9,591 nucleotides of DNA. Source: Planctomycetaceae bacterium. Its GTDB lineage: Bacteria > Planctomycetota > Planctomycetia > Pirellulales > Thermoguttaceae. Numbering within the stretch: the first letter of the stretch is position 1; each line of letters starts with the position of its first letter. Under the pieces are notes generated by a model. That model was given only the letters and a program-made list of their open reading frames with translations. It was not told the DNA's origin and searched no databases. Below, in pieces: positions 1-7,202 of this stretch. The stretch is taken from contig JAITQJ010000126.1 in the NCBI GenBank assembly GCA_031288955.1, positions 1 to 9,591 of the forward strand, written 5' to 3'. The position numbers and the translations under genes were made by a program.

Positions 1-145
1 TGACGGATTTACCCATCTTTTCGGCTTGAATTGCCGCCGTGATTGCTGAACAGTTTCCGCCGTAAATGACGATGTCGTAAGCCGATGCGGCGTTAACGGT
101 CAGTAAAACAGCGAGACAACAGGGAAAGATTGTTGTTCTGGACAT
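1..145 (-). CDS. Secreted FAD-dependent oxidoreductase, N-terminal part (cut by window edge)
   Basis: An open frame begins at the ATG at 145 (minus strand) and runs off the left edge after 48 codons. Residues 1-22 form a typical Sec signal peptide: Arg at position 3, a hydrophobic core with CCLAVLLTV, and a small-residue ASA cleavage site. The mature protein starts YDIVIYGGNCSAITAAIQA, the beta-alpha-beta dinucleotide-binding start of exported FAD-dependent oxidoreductases, which are common in planctomycetes and usually read YGGTSAG. The fingerprint here is slightly altered (GGNCSA) but keeps the glycine pair and the following helix. Substrate cannot be judged from 48 residues. There is no Shine-Dalgarno sequence before the ATG; a promoter lies about 60 bases upstream. 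The gene is divergent from the aminotransferase at 355. Family call is fairly sure, function unknown. Confidence 0.75.
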   Translation of the reverse strand, partial: MSRTTIFPCCLAVLLTVNAASAYDIVIYGGNCSAITAAIQAEKMGKSV

Positions 146-205
146 TAGTGCGGATGGAAATGGAGAAAAGCGGACGGCTTGGACAGATAACGCCGACACA
201 TCTTG

Positions 206-234
206 AGTGTATCACAAAAAGGCAGAATGTACAA
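206..234 (-). promoter_or_regulatory. Sigma70-type promoter for the FAD oxidoreductase
   Basis: On the minus strand TTGTAC (229-234) and TACACT (206-211) are separated by exactly 17 bases. The expected transcript start is near 199, giving a leader of about 55 bases before the ATG at 145. The -35 box sits inside ATGTACA (227-233), identical to one arm of the palindrome at 5049-5063. Assignment is by consensus only. Confidence 0.5.
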
Positions 235-294
235 TATCGGCGGCAGTGAGAAAACAGGTATCAGGTATATCGTTTTGCCGGAAACGTAACTGAC

Positions 295-323
295 TTGCAG
301 TCTTATCGGTTTCGCATTAGAAT
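295..323 (+). promoter_or_regulatory. Sigma70-type promoter for the aminotransferase
   Basis: TTGCAG (295-300) and TAGAAT (318-323) are separated by 17 bases. Transcription would start near 330, leaving a leader of about 25 bases before the ATG at 355. Spacing and distance to the gene both fit well. It is back to back with the minus-strand promoter at 206-234. The 209-base gap between the two genes contains little else that I can name. Confidence 0.55.
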
Positions 324-354
324 AAGGCAGTAGTCATTTCAACGCAGAACGAGA

Positions 355-1464
355 ATGTCATCACGCTGGATTTCTAAACGTGCCGGTACCTTTGAAGCGT
401 CCGGTATCCGCAGGGTTTTCGACCTTGCCGCTAAACTCAAAGACCCTATCAATCTCTCCATCGGTCAGCCCGACTTTGACGTTCCCGCCGAAGCCCGGCA
501 AGCGATGATTGACGCTGTCAACGGAGCCAAAAGCGGATACACTCCCACACAAGGGCTTGCCGCCCTGCGGGAGACAATGCAAAAACGTATCGACGTAAAA
601 TACCTTCATCCCGACCGCTCCGTTTTTATCGCCAGCGGTACAAGCGGAGCATTGGCTCTCGCCCTGCTCGTTGCCGTTGACCCCGGCGATGAGGTCATCT
701 TCTTTGACCCGTACTTTGTGATGTACGACGCTCTCGTACGGATGACCGGCGGTGTCCCTGTACCGGTCAGCACATATCCGCATTTTCAATACGATTTACA
801 GCGGCTCACCGATGCGGTTACGCCGAAAACGAAAGTCATTATCCTGAATTCGCCTGCCAATCCCAGCGGTAAAGTGGCAACACGAGAAGAAGTGAAAGCC
901 GTCGCTGAACTTGCCGCAAAGCACGATATTTTGCTCATCAGCGACGAAATTTACAGCACCTTTTGCTATCAGGAGTTTGCGTCGCCTGCCGAATACAATC
1001 CGCAGACATTGGTATTAGACGGTTTCAGCAAATCGCACGGAATGCCGGGCTGGCGGGTCGGTTACGCACACGGTCCGAAAGAGTTAATCGAACAGATGCT
1101 CAAGTTTCAGCAGTACACGTTCGTATGTTCGCCGCACGTCGGGCAACTCGGTGCGCTTGCCGTTCTGGATACCGATATGTCGGTGCAGATTAAAAGTTAC
1201 AAAAAGCGGCGGGATATGCTTTATGATGCGTTGAAGGACGATTACGAAATCAACAAGCCGGAAGGAGCATTTTATATGTTCCCGAAGGCACCTTGGGGAA
1301 CCGGAACGGAGTTTGTCGAAAAGGCGATAACGGAGTATTCGATGCTCATCATACCGGGCGGCGTTTTCAGCACGCAGGACACGCACTTTCGCATTTCGTA
1401 TTCGGCAACAGAAGCAATGATTCAGCGGGGCATTGAAGCGTTCAAAAAATTGGCGAAACGGTAA
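355..1464 (+). CDS. PLP-dependent aminotransferase, class I/II (aspartate aminotransferase-like)
   Basis: A 369-residue cytoplasmic fold-type I aminotransferase, transferring an amino group between an amino acid and a 2-oxo acid through pyridoxal phosphate. Visible family landmarks are the N-terminal IGQPDFDVP (36-44), the SGTSGA phosphate-binding turn (94-99), NSPANPSG (165-172), SDEIY with the pyridine-contacting Asp197, the Schiff-base Lys226 in FSKSHGMPGWRVGY, and the carboxylate-binding Arg347 in FRISYS. All key residues are present. Length is slightly under the usual 380-400 residues. The most similar group is the AspB/AspC-like subfamily, but substrate (aspartate, aromatic or other) cannot be read from sequence. 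The start is the first ATG after the promoter; only a weak GAGA precedes it. The gene stands alone and is closed by a strong terminator. Confidence 0.9.
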   Translation: MSSRWISKRAGTFEASGIRRVFDLAAKLKDPINLSIGQPDFDVPAEARQAMIDAVNGAKSGYTPTQGLAALRETMQKRIDVKYLHPDRSVFIASGTSGALALALLVAVDPGDEVIFFDPYFVMYDALVRMTGGVPVPVSTYPHFQYDLQRLTDAVTPKTKVIILNSPANPSGKVATREEVKAVAELAAKHDILLISDEIYSTFCYQEFASPAEYNPQTLVLDGFSKSHGMPGWRVGYAHGPKELIEQMLKFQQYTFVCSPHVGQLGALAVLDTDMSVQIKSYKKRRDMLYDALKDDYEINKPEGAFYMFPKAPWGTGTEFVEKAITEYSMLIIPGGVFSTQDTHFRISYSATEAMIQRGIEAFKKLAKR

Positions 1465-1491
1465 TCTGTACCCGAAAAACCGGCAGCGTGT

Positions 1492-1508
1492 TCCGGCGGA
1501 ACGGTTTT
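1492..1508 (+). terminator. Small upstream terminator-like hairpin
   Basis: GTTCC and GGAAC pair around a GGC loop, followed after CGG by TTTT. It lies between the aminotransferase stop and the long hairpin and may form a first, weaker stop of a tandem terminator. The stem is only five pairs, so this is tentative. Confidence 0.3.
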
Positions 1509-1555
1509 ACGTGAAATAACGAAACCTTCGTATTCTTTCGTTATTTCACGTTTTT
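1509..1555 (+). terminator. Rho-independent terminator of the aminotransferase
   Basis: A perfect 16-base-pair stem (1509-1524 with 1536-1551) around an 11-base loop (1525-1535) runs straight into five T residues at 1551-1555. The T run is only on the plus side: on the minus strand the stem is followed by AAAA. It therefore serves the aminotransferase, although the hairpin would also form in RNA read through from the convergent epimerase gene, which ends at 1572. Confidence 0.85.
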
Positions 1556-1571
1556 ATCCATTCAACTCAAC

Positions 1572-2414
1572 TTATTTTTCCCAGGAACTCTTCATAAACT
1601 TGAGTGCATCGGTTGCCAGTTGCGATTCATCTTTGTACATTCTCCGCCAGATTTTCGTCGTCGCAACAAGAGCCGGCAGCGATGCGCCGAACGCTTCAAC
1701 GACCAGCCATTTATCGTAGCCGATTTCCTTCAGAGCGGCAAACGTTTCCTGCCAGCGCACACCGCCGGAACCCGGCGTAGAACGGTCATTTTCCGAAATG
1801 TGAACGTGCCGCAGGTAATCTTTCACACTGCGAATCGCTTCGGTAACGTTCTTTTCCTCAATGTTGGCGTGAAACGTATCGTACATCATTCCGACCGACG
1901 GATGATTCAGTTCCCTGACAAAACGAATTCCGTCGGCAGCGCAGTTGAACGTGTACGTTTCAAAGCGGTTGATTGGTTCTAATGCGTACTCAACGCCGGC
2001 TTTTTGTGCGTGGTCGCCGACTTCACTCATTCCTTCGAGAGCCCATTTCCATTCATCGCTGCTCAAAGGCTTGTCGGTAAAGTAACCGAGTGCCGAAAGC
2101 GTGTTGCCGATAAGGATTTTGCTGCCGGCAGCGGCACAGCAATCGAGAACGCTTTTGTTCGCATCAATTCCCGCCCGGCGGACTTTCGCATCGGCAGAAG
2201 TCAAATTTTCGCCCTGACCGAGCGCACCGCACGCCGAACATAGCAAACCGGCTTCATCGAGTTTCTTGCCCCAACGTGCCGCATTGGCAACGTCTTTGCT
2301 GAACATCGGCAACTCGATAATGTCGTAGCCGATTTTCTTAACTAAATCCAAGACGGGAAACGCATCATCGGATAACGTATCCGTCCACAGCAGCAGATTA
2401 ATGCCGTACTTCAT
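1572..2414 (-). CDS. TIM-barrel sugar epimerase/isomerase, D-psicose/D-tagatose 3-epimerase-like
   Basis: A 280-residue enzyme of the AP-endonuclease-2 TIM-barrel superfamily. Candidate metal ligands are Glu146 (ALEPINRFE), Asp179 (YDTFHAN), His205 (HVHISENDR) and Glu240 (VVEAFG). Candidate substrate contacts are Glu152, His182 and Arg211. These seven positions have the same mutual spacing as the residues I recall for Agrobacterium D-psicose 3-epimerase (Glu152, Glu158, Asp185, His188, His211, Arg217, Glu246), all shifted by six, which makes C3 epimerisation of a ketohexose more likely than hydroxypyruvate isomerisation. The start at 2414 is chosen because AAAAGGA lies eight bases before it and a promoter lies at 2462-2490. 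A longer in-frame ATG at 2483 would overlap the promoter and add an unrelated 23-residue tail. Neighbours support sugar metabolism. Confidence 0.85.
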   Translation of the reverse strand: MKYGINLLLWTDTLSDDAFPVLDLVKKIGYDIIELPMFSKDVANAARWGKKLDEAGLLCSACGALGQGENLTSADAKVRRAGIDANKSVLDCCAAAGSKILIGNTLSALGYFTDKPLSSDEWKWALEGMSEVGDHAQKAGVEYALEPINRFETYTFNCAADGIRFVRELNHPSVGMMYDTFHANIEEKNVTEAIRSVKDYLRHVHISENDRSTPGSGGVRWQETFAALKEIGYDKWLVVEAFGASLPALVATTKIWRRMYKDESQLATDALKFMKSSWEK

Positions 2415-2419
2415 TTGAA

Positions 2420-2427
2420 ATATCCTT
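2420..2427 (-). promoter_or_regulatory. Ribosome binding site that decides the epimerase start
   Basis: On the minus strand AAAAGGA is followed by eight bases and the ATG at 2414. It is one of only three clear Shine-Dalgarno sequences in the window and favours the 280-residue protein over the longer frame starting at 2483. Confidence 0.6.
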
Positions 2428-2461
2428 TTGAGATTGAAAATGGACAAACGTATGCCGGTAC

Positions 2462-2490
2462 AGTCTATCCGATTGCCGGACATAAATCAA
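2462..2490 (-). promoter_or_regulatory. Promoter of the epimerase gene
   Basis: On the minus strand TTGATT (2485-2490) and TAGACT (2462-2467) are 17 bases apart. A transcript would start near 2455 with a leader of about 41 bases containing the Shine-Dalgarno sequence. It lies in the 119-base gap after the histidine kinase gene, so the epimerase can be expressed independently of the kinase. I see no terminator between the two, so some read-through is also possible. Confidence 0.5.
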
Positions 2491-2533
2491 GATAACCCCG
2501 TACCGTGTTTCTGTTTTTCCTGTTTCTCTATTT

Positions 2534-4885
2534 TCAATTTTCCTGCGTTTTGTTCACCAGCATTTCAATCTTTTCTGACAGCATTTGGGGGTTCACCGGT
2601 TTATTGCAGTAATCGTCCATACCGGCTCCCAGACACCGTTCCCTGTCGCCGGACACAGTGTTTGCCGTTACTGCAATGATAGGAATCGGTACCGTACCGT
2701 TCACCTTTTCCTGTCTGCGTATCATTCTGCTCGCTTCATAACCGTCCACCTCCGGCATCTGACAGTCCATTAAAATAACATCAAAATGATGTTCCTGCGG
2801 TCCCCAGCCCCGCAGCCATTCATCAAACGCCTTCTGTCCGTTTTCGGCGACAGTAACTTCATAACCAGCCTTTTCCAGCATTTGCCTGATAATCATCTGA
2901 TTGATTCTGTTATCTTCGGCAACCAATACACGGATGACCCGATGCGGAACCGTACACGAATGATGTTCTTCACAAACCGGCAGCGGTATTTCAAACCAGA
3001 AAGATGCCCCTTGGGTATATTCGCTGTCAATGCCGATAGTTCCGTGCATTGCTTGTATGTTTAACCAGGATACAAGACAACCGAGTCCTAAACCGTCAGA
3101 CTTCCAGTTATGGACGGTGTCCTGACTCCACTCCGTTGCAAGGAGGATACGCTGCTGCAATTCTTTGGTCAAACCGATACCGTTGTCAATCACCTCAAAG
3201 CGGACACGTTGTTCAGCATCGCACAAATCAGAGGATACCGGGGCGGCGGCAAGAACCGCACGGAGTTGGACTTTCCCCTGCGGATTTGCTTTGGACGAAA
3301 ATTTCATCGCATTATCCAACAAGTTGAGCAGAATGTGCCGCAGACGGGCGGAGTCGCCGAGAACCGGATTTTGAATACGGTCATCATAATGAATGGACGT
3401 TTCTACGTTCACTATCTTGGCACGGAATTCCAAAATAGGACGTATGGACTCGAACAGTTCTTTCAGAAGGAAAGAATGATTTTGTAACAAAATACCGCTA
3501 GTATCCCGTTGAATACAATCCATTATGTTTGCTATGTGCGTCAAAAGGGTCAGGGCGGCACTTTTCTGTACCGTTACCATTTCTCTTTGACGTGTATCCA
3601 ACGGTGATTGCAGCAAAATATCGGCTGCCCCTATTAAACCGCTAATCGGCGTGCGGAGTTCGTGGCTTGCAATGGTCAGAAATTCTATCTTCGCCTTATT
3701 TTTCGCTTCGGCGGCTTCGGTTCGGACACGGATATTTTCCTCAATATGATTTTTGAGAGAAACAACCATTTCGTTAAACACTTCGGCTAGCCGCTGAATT
3801 TCATCGCGGGAGTTCACTTTCACAACTGCCGTGTCCAGATTTCCGCGTGAAAGTTCACCTGCGAATTTCATTAGCGAATCAAGCGGCTTCGTGATTTGAC
3901 GGGCAACGAGGAACAGCAGCAAAACGATTAAAGAAAAACCGGCTCCGACAAAAACCATCTGCCGTAGAAAATGACTATAAATCGGCTGCAAAACAGATGA
4001 CTCGCTGATGAATTCCACAAATCCCCATTTAATGTTCGGCAGTAATGTATGAGCGGCAATCTCATCCCGATTCGTAACCTTACTGAATACCCGGTAATGT
4101 CCCTGCTGACCGGTTGACAGTTTGTCCTTGGCAATCAGCAACGTACTATAACGCTGCGCTGCCGAATCCAGAGTTACCTTCATTTCCCAATCAGGAAAAC
4201 CTGTTGCAACGATAAACATTCCTTTTTTGCTGACAAGAAAACAACGGATGCTTTCGTTCTGGGCAACTTCATTCACAATTTTTTTCATTCCGTCCAGCGA
4301 TATGTCAATCGTTGCGATAGCAATAATGCGCTTGTTATGCAATACCGGCACAGAATAAGTACACATAAACACTTCCCCGCCGCCGTCATCAAAATAAGGT
4401 TCCGACCAGCACGGCTGTCCGCTTTTCATCGGTTCGCTGTACCATTCCCAAGTAATATAATCATATTCCTGTGCGAGGTCTTTGTAATGAATTTGTCCTT
4501 GCGGGTCTTTATAAAGATACGGCGAAAATTTATCGCCGTGCTGCGGAAACCCGCCCGGCACAAAAGCAACGGCACTGCCGATGATGTTGTCATTCTGCTG
4601 AAGCATATGCGTAATGTAATTGGTTATTTCTTCTGCGGTATCGGGACGGTCTGTTTCGATATACCTCGCCAATCCTTCGGCGGACTTGGCGGCGAGAGTA
4701 AAAACCGCATCACAGGCAGCGGCGTGTGCGGATGTGGTTTCTGATAGTTGGAGGTATGTCTGATTGAAGACGATGTCCATTTCGGAGAATATTTGCAGCA
4801 CCGCTATCATTCCGTAGATAAGCACTATCGGAACGGCGATGAACATCAGCAACTTGAACCGAATGGAATACTTTACTTTCGCCAT
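2534..4885 (-). CDS. Hybrid sensor histidine kinase: Cache sensor, HAMP, HisKA, HATPase, receiver
   Basis: A 783-residue inner-membrane two-component protein. Order: cytoplasmic N-terminus, membrane helix about 12-32, extracytoplasmic double-Cache region about 40-305 (CWSEPYFDDGGGE at 159-171 is a typical Cache motif), membrane helix about 308-328, HAMP about 329-383, coiled linker, HisKA with phospho-accepting His408 in SHELRTP, HATPase with the N box at Asn525, DNGIGL (567-572) and GLGLG (598-602), then a receiver domain from about 651 with acidic pocket Glu657/Asp658, acceptor Asp707, Thr740 and Lys762. All catalytic residues are present. There is no HPt or DNA-binding domain, so a separate phosphotransfer partner or a purely regulatory receiver is implied. 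It is divergent from the dehydrogenase operon, suggesting that it senses an extracellular small ligand related to it; the ligand is unknown. Confidence 0.93.
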   Translation of the reverse strand: MAKVKYSIRFKLLMFIAVPIVLIYGMIAVLQIFSEMDIVFNQTYLQLSETTSAHAAACDAVFTLAAKSAEGLARYIETDRPDTAEEITNYITHMLQQNDNIIGSAVAFVPGGFPQHGDKFSPYLYKDPQGQIHYKDLAQEYDYITWEWYSEPMKSGQPCWSEPYFDDGGGEVFMCTYSVPVLHNKRIIAIATIDISLDGMKKIVNEVAQNESIRCFLVSKKGMFIVATGFPDWEMKVTLDSAAQRYSTLLIAKDKLSTGQQGHYRVFSKVTNRDEIAAHTLLPNIKWGFVEFISESSVLQPIYSHFLRQMVFVGAGFSLIVLLLFLVARQITKPLDSLMKFAGELSRGNLDTAVVKVNSRDEIQRLAEVFNEMVVSLKNHIEENIRVRTEAAEAKNKAKIEFLTIASHELRTPISGLIGAADILLQSPLDTRQREMVTVQKSAALTLLTHIANIMDCIQRDTSGILLQNHSFLLKELFESIRPILEFRAKIVNVETSIHYDDRIQNPVLGDSARLRHILLNLLDNAMKFSSKANPQGKVQLRAVLAAAPVSSDLCDAEQRVRFEVIDNGIGLTKELQQRILLATEWSQDTVHNWKSDGLGLGCLVSWLNIQAMHGTIGIDSEYTQGASFWFEIPLPVCEEHHSCTVPHRVIRVLVAEDNRINQMIIRQMLEKAGYEVTVAENGQKAFDEWLRGWGPQEHHFDVILMDCQMPEVDGYEASRMIRRQEKVNGTVPIPIIAVTANTVSGDRERCLGAGMDDYCNKPVNPQMLSEKIEMLVNKTQEN

Positions 4886-4894
4886 AGCACCGGC

Positions 4895-4923
4895 ATTATA
4901 GTCCTCCGCCGCGGGAATGACAA
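4895..4923 (-). promoter_or_regulatory. Near-consensus promoter of the histidine kinase, giving a leaderless transcript
   Basis: On the minus strand TTGTCA (4918-4923) and TATAAT (4895-4900) are 17 bases apart: 11 of 12 consensus bases with ideal spacing. Only nine bases lie between the -10 box and the ATG at 4885, so transcription should begin around 4888-4889, three or four bases before the start codon. No Shine-Dalgarno sequence could be in such an mRNA. Confidence 0.65.
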
Positions 4924-5023
4924 GAACCGGATTCCCTCAATTTTCTCTGCGTATCAGCACAAACTTCTTATCCCGCGGCAACATTAAATATTGTGCCGGC
5001 AATTCCCGAAAATGATTGCCGCT

Positions 5024-5057
5024 CCCTGTTGTTTTTTGCTGCGTAATAATGTACACT
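5024..5057 (+). promoter_or_regulatory. Candidate promoter of the dehydrogenase operon
   Basis: A TTGTTT box within 5024-5034 and TACACT (5052-5057) are separated by 17 bases. The transcript would start near 5064, about 22 bases before the ATG at 5086. The -10 box lies inside the palindrome at 5049-5063, which suggests repression. The -35 match is only partial, so this is less certain than the kinase promoter. Confidence 0.4.
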
Positions 5058-5063
5058 GTACAT
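5049..5063 (+). promoter_or_regulatory. 15-bp perfect palindrome, probable operator
   Basis: ATGTACA and TGTACAT are perfect inverted 7-base arms around a single C. The site covers the candidate -10 box and would abut the transcript start of the operon at 5086, the usual place for a repressor dimer. The divergent kinase promoter is about 125 bases away. No regulator gene is in the window, so the binding protein is unknown. Confidence 0.5.
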
Positions 5064-5085
5064 ATCACTCTTACGATTATTCGTT

Positions 5086-6249
5086 ATGTCCAGAAAAACG
5101 CTCAATGTCGGAATGCTCGGCTGCGGATTTATGGGGCGCACCCATTCCAACGCTTATTCTCAAGTCAATCACTTTTTCAACACGCCGTATCAGCCGGTTC
5201 TCAAAGCCTGTTACGGCAGAGAAGAAGATATGCCCGCCCTGAAAAAATTTCAGGAAATGTGGAACTACGAGTCCATTGAGACCGATTGGCGGAAACTTAT
5301 CGAACGGAAAGATATTGACATCGTTGATGTCGTCGCACCGAACTTTCTGCACCACGATATGGTTCTTGCCGCCGCCGAAGCCGGTAAGATGATTATCTGC
5401 GAAAAGCCGATGGCGATGGATTATGCCGAAGCGTTGGCGATGACCGAAGCCGTTGAAAAAGCCGGTGTCAAAAATATGGTTTCGTTCAATTACCGCCGTG
5501 TTCCCGCTATTTCGCTCTTCAAGCAACTCGTGGACGAAGGGCGCGTCGGCAGACCGTTTCATTACCGGGCAACGTATTTGCAGGATTACACCATCAGCGA
5601 AAAGGTTCCGTCCGGCGGGGCAGCACTGTGGCGGCTTTCGGCGAAGGTTGCCGGCAGCGGTGTTACCGGCGATTTGCTCGCACACTCCATTGATACGGCA
5701 GAATGGATTAACGGACCGATTCAGAAAGTCTGTGCGCATACCGAAATCTTCATTAAGGAGCGTAAGAATTCGGAGACCGGCAAGATGGAGCCGATTACGA
5801 TTGACGATGCCTGTATGTTCCTTGCCGTCTTTGCAAACGGTTCAATAGGAACATTCGAGTCGACCCGTTATGCACGGGGGCGCAAGAATTTCAGCACGAT
5901 GGAAATCAACGGTGAAAACGGGGCTGTCTATTTCAATCTGGAGGAACCGGAGTACCTTGAATTTTTCCGTTATGCTGACCCGCAGACCGGTAAGAAAACT
6001 GAAGACCACCTGACCGGTTGGCAGCGGATTTTGGTCACGAACGGTGAACATCCGTATATGAAGAATTACTGGGTGCCGGGAACGACGATTGGTTACGAAC
6101 ACACGTTCATCAACGGCGTTGCCGATTTCCTGTTGAGTTTGGACGGCGGAGCGAAGTTTGAACCGGATTTCCGTTCGGCACTGCGGACACAAAAAGTCTG
6201 CGATGCTGTCCTGCAAAGTGCAAAAGAAGAACGCTGGCTAACAATTTAA
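5086..6249 (+). CDS. Gfo/Idh/MocA-family NAD(P)-dependent sugar oxidoreductase
   Basis: A 387-residue cytoplasmic dehydrogenase. The N-terminal Rossmann domain (about 5-130) carries GCGFMG (12-17) followed by RTHSNAY, and the family signature EKP at 106-108. The C-terminal alpha/beta domain (about 130-385) contains the block GDLLAHSIDTAEW (195-207), with Asp196 and His200 in the active-site positions of the family, and GYEHTF near the end. Members oxidise or reduce sugars, inositols or sugar acids; the exact substrate is not readable. The ATG at 5086 gives the natural start of the Rossmann strand, although no Shine-Dalgarno sequence precedes it. It is the first gene of a tight operon: the SDR starts nine bases after its stop. 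With the nearby 3-epimerase it suggests stepwise oxidation and epimerisation of a carbohydrate. Confidence 0.9.
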   Translation: MSRKTLNVGMLGCGFMGRTHSNAYSQVNHFFNTPYQPVLKACYGREEDMPALKKFQEMWNYESIETDWRKLIERKDIDIVDVVAPNFLHHDMVLAAAEAGKMIICEKPMAMDYAEALAMTEAVEKAGVKNMVSFNYRRVPAISLFKQLVDEGRVGRPFHYRATYLQDYTISEKVPSGGAALWRLSAKVAGSGVTGDLLAHSIDTAEWINGPIQKVCAHTEIFIKERKNSETGKMEPITIDDACMFLAVFANGSIGTFESTRYARGRKNFSTMEINGENGAVYFNLEEPEYLEFFRYADPQTGKKTEDHLTGWQRILVTNGEHPYMKNYWVPGTTIGYEHTFINGVADFLLSLDGGAKFEPDFRSALRTQKVCDAVLQSAKEERWLTI

Positions 6250-6252
6250 GGA
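6248..6252 (+). promoter_or_regulatory. Ribosome binding site of the SDR gene, overlapping the upstream stop
   Basis: AAGGA begins in the TAA stop of the dehydrogenase and is followed by six bases and the ATG at 6259. It favours 6259 over the second in-frame ATG at 6265 and implies coupled translation of the two enzymes. Confidence 0.6.
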
Positions 6253-6258
6253 TTTTCA

Positions 6259-7191
6259 ATGACGATGACACAGTTTAATTTAACGGGCAGGAAGGCTTTG
6301 GTTACAGGGGCGGCTGTCGGTATTGGGCGCGGTTATGCCGTTGCCCTTGCAAAAGCCGGTGCTGATGTTGCGGTCGTCGATTTAGACGAACGTACCGGCA
6401 GAAAAACCGCCGATGCGATAAAATCGTACGGGCGCAACTCCCTGTTCGTCCGCTGCGATGTAACGAAAAAAGACCAGGTCGAAGCGATGCTCGCCGCCGT
6501 TGTGCAAGCCTTCGGGCAACTCGACATCGGCGTGAACAATGCCGGCATCGGTATTCTCGGCGGCGATGCCGATTATCCGCTTGATGACTGGAATAAAGTT
6601 ATCGGAGTCAACCTGACCGGTATGTACCTTTGCGCTCAAGCCGAAGCAAAACAGTTTATCAAACAGGGACACGGCGGTAAAATCATCAATACGGCTTCGA
6701 TGTCCGCCCGGATTTGTAACTGTAATGCTTCATACAACGCTTCCAAAGGCGGTGTTGTTGAGATGACCCGAATGTTGGCGGCGGAATGGGGGGCGTACAA
6801 CATTAACGTTAACTGTCTGTCGCCGAGTTATATTTTATCGCCGATGCACGCCTCGACACCGATGGAAGTCCGCGCCCGGATTCGTGAACTGACTCCGCTC
6901 GGTTATGTTGAACGTCCTGAAGACCTTTACGGTCCCGTTGTTTTTTTGGCATCGGAAGCGTCGAATTACGTCACGGGCGTTGACTTGCTCGTGGACGGCG
7001 GACACACGCTGAATGCCTGGTTAACGCCGCTTTCCCGTGCGGTACCGCCGCGGATTTCGCCGGAAGAGGAAACGGTGCAACTCAAACACGACCTGGCGGC
7101 AATGGAGTTGCCGTTTGACAAAAACGGAATCAACGAAACGCTGCACCCCGAAATCGCCGACGCTTACCGTGCCGCCTTCGGGTTAAGTTGA
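6259..7191 (+). CDS. Short-chain dehydrogenase/reductase (SDR) with a C-terminal extension
   Basis: A 310-residue classical-type SDR, an NAD(P)-dependent alcohol/ketone oxidoreductase. The cofactor motif is TGAAVGIG (16-23); Asp41 at the end of the second strand (VVDLD) points to NAD(H). NNAG lies at 93-96, structural Asn118 in VNLTG, and the catalytic pair Tyr159/Lys163 in YNASK. The catalytic serine is Ser147 or Ser149, in a loop a few residues shorter than in mannitol- or gluconate-dehydrogenase-like relatives. The canonical fold ends near VDGGH (about 252); about 55 further residues follow, which is unusual for a 250-residue family. Probably it acts on a sugar, polyol or sugar acid together with the upstream dehydrogenase. 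Second gene of the operon; the next starts 11 bases downstream. Confidence 0.9.
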   Translation: MTMTQFNLTGRKALVTGAAVGIGRGYAVALAKAGADVAVVDLDERTGRKTADAIKSYGRNSLFVRCDVTKKDQVEAMLAAVVQAFGQLDIGVNNAGIGILGGDADYPLDDWNKVIGVNLTGMYLCAQAEAKQFIKQGHGGKIINTASMSARICNCNASYNASKGGVVEMTRMLAAEWGAYNINVNCLSPSYILSPMHASTPMEVRARIRELTPLGYVERPEDLYGPVVFLASEASNYVTGVDLLVDGGHTLNAWLTPLSRAVPPRISPEEETVQLKHDLAAMELPFDKNGINETLHPEIADAYRAAFGLS

Positions 7192-7195
7192 GAGG
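7191..7195 (+). promoter_or_regulatory. Ribosome binding site of the membrane methyltransferase-like gene
   Basis: AGAGG starts on the last base of the SDR stop codon and is seven bases from the ATG at 7203. It supports that start and translational coupling within the operon. Confidence 0.55.
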
Positions 7196-7202
7196 TTAAG
7201 TT

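Noticed and set aside
361..789. 142-codon minus-strand frame
   Set aside because: Opposite the aminotransferase with its intact PLP motifs; a mirror frame.
2415..2483. 23-residue N-terminal extension of the epimerase from ATG 2483
   Set aside because: It overlaps the predicted promoter, lacks a ribosome binding site, and the shorter start has AAAAGGA at good spacing and begins like other family members.
4976..4998. Hairpin CGGC...GCCG in the kinase-operon gap as a terminator
   Set aside because: Seven pairs with a bulge and no T run on either strand, between divergent genes where no terminator is needed.
5049..5063. CopY/BlaI-type operator (TACANNTGTA)
   Set aside because: The centre here has one base between TACA and TGTA, not two, and no copper or beta-lactam gene is nearby.
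5077..5739. 220-codon minus-strand frame
   Set aside because: It lies entirely opposite the Gfo/Idh/MocA gene, whose motifs are clear; a mirror frame.
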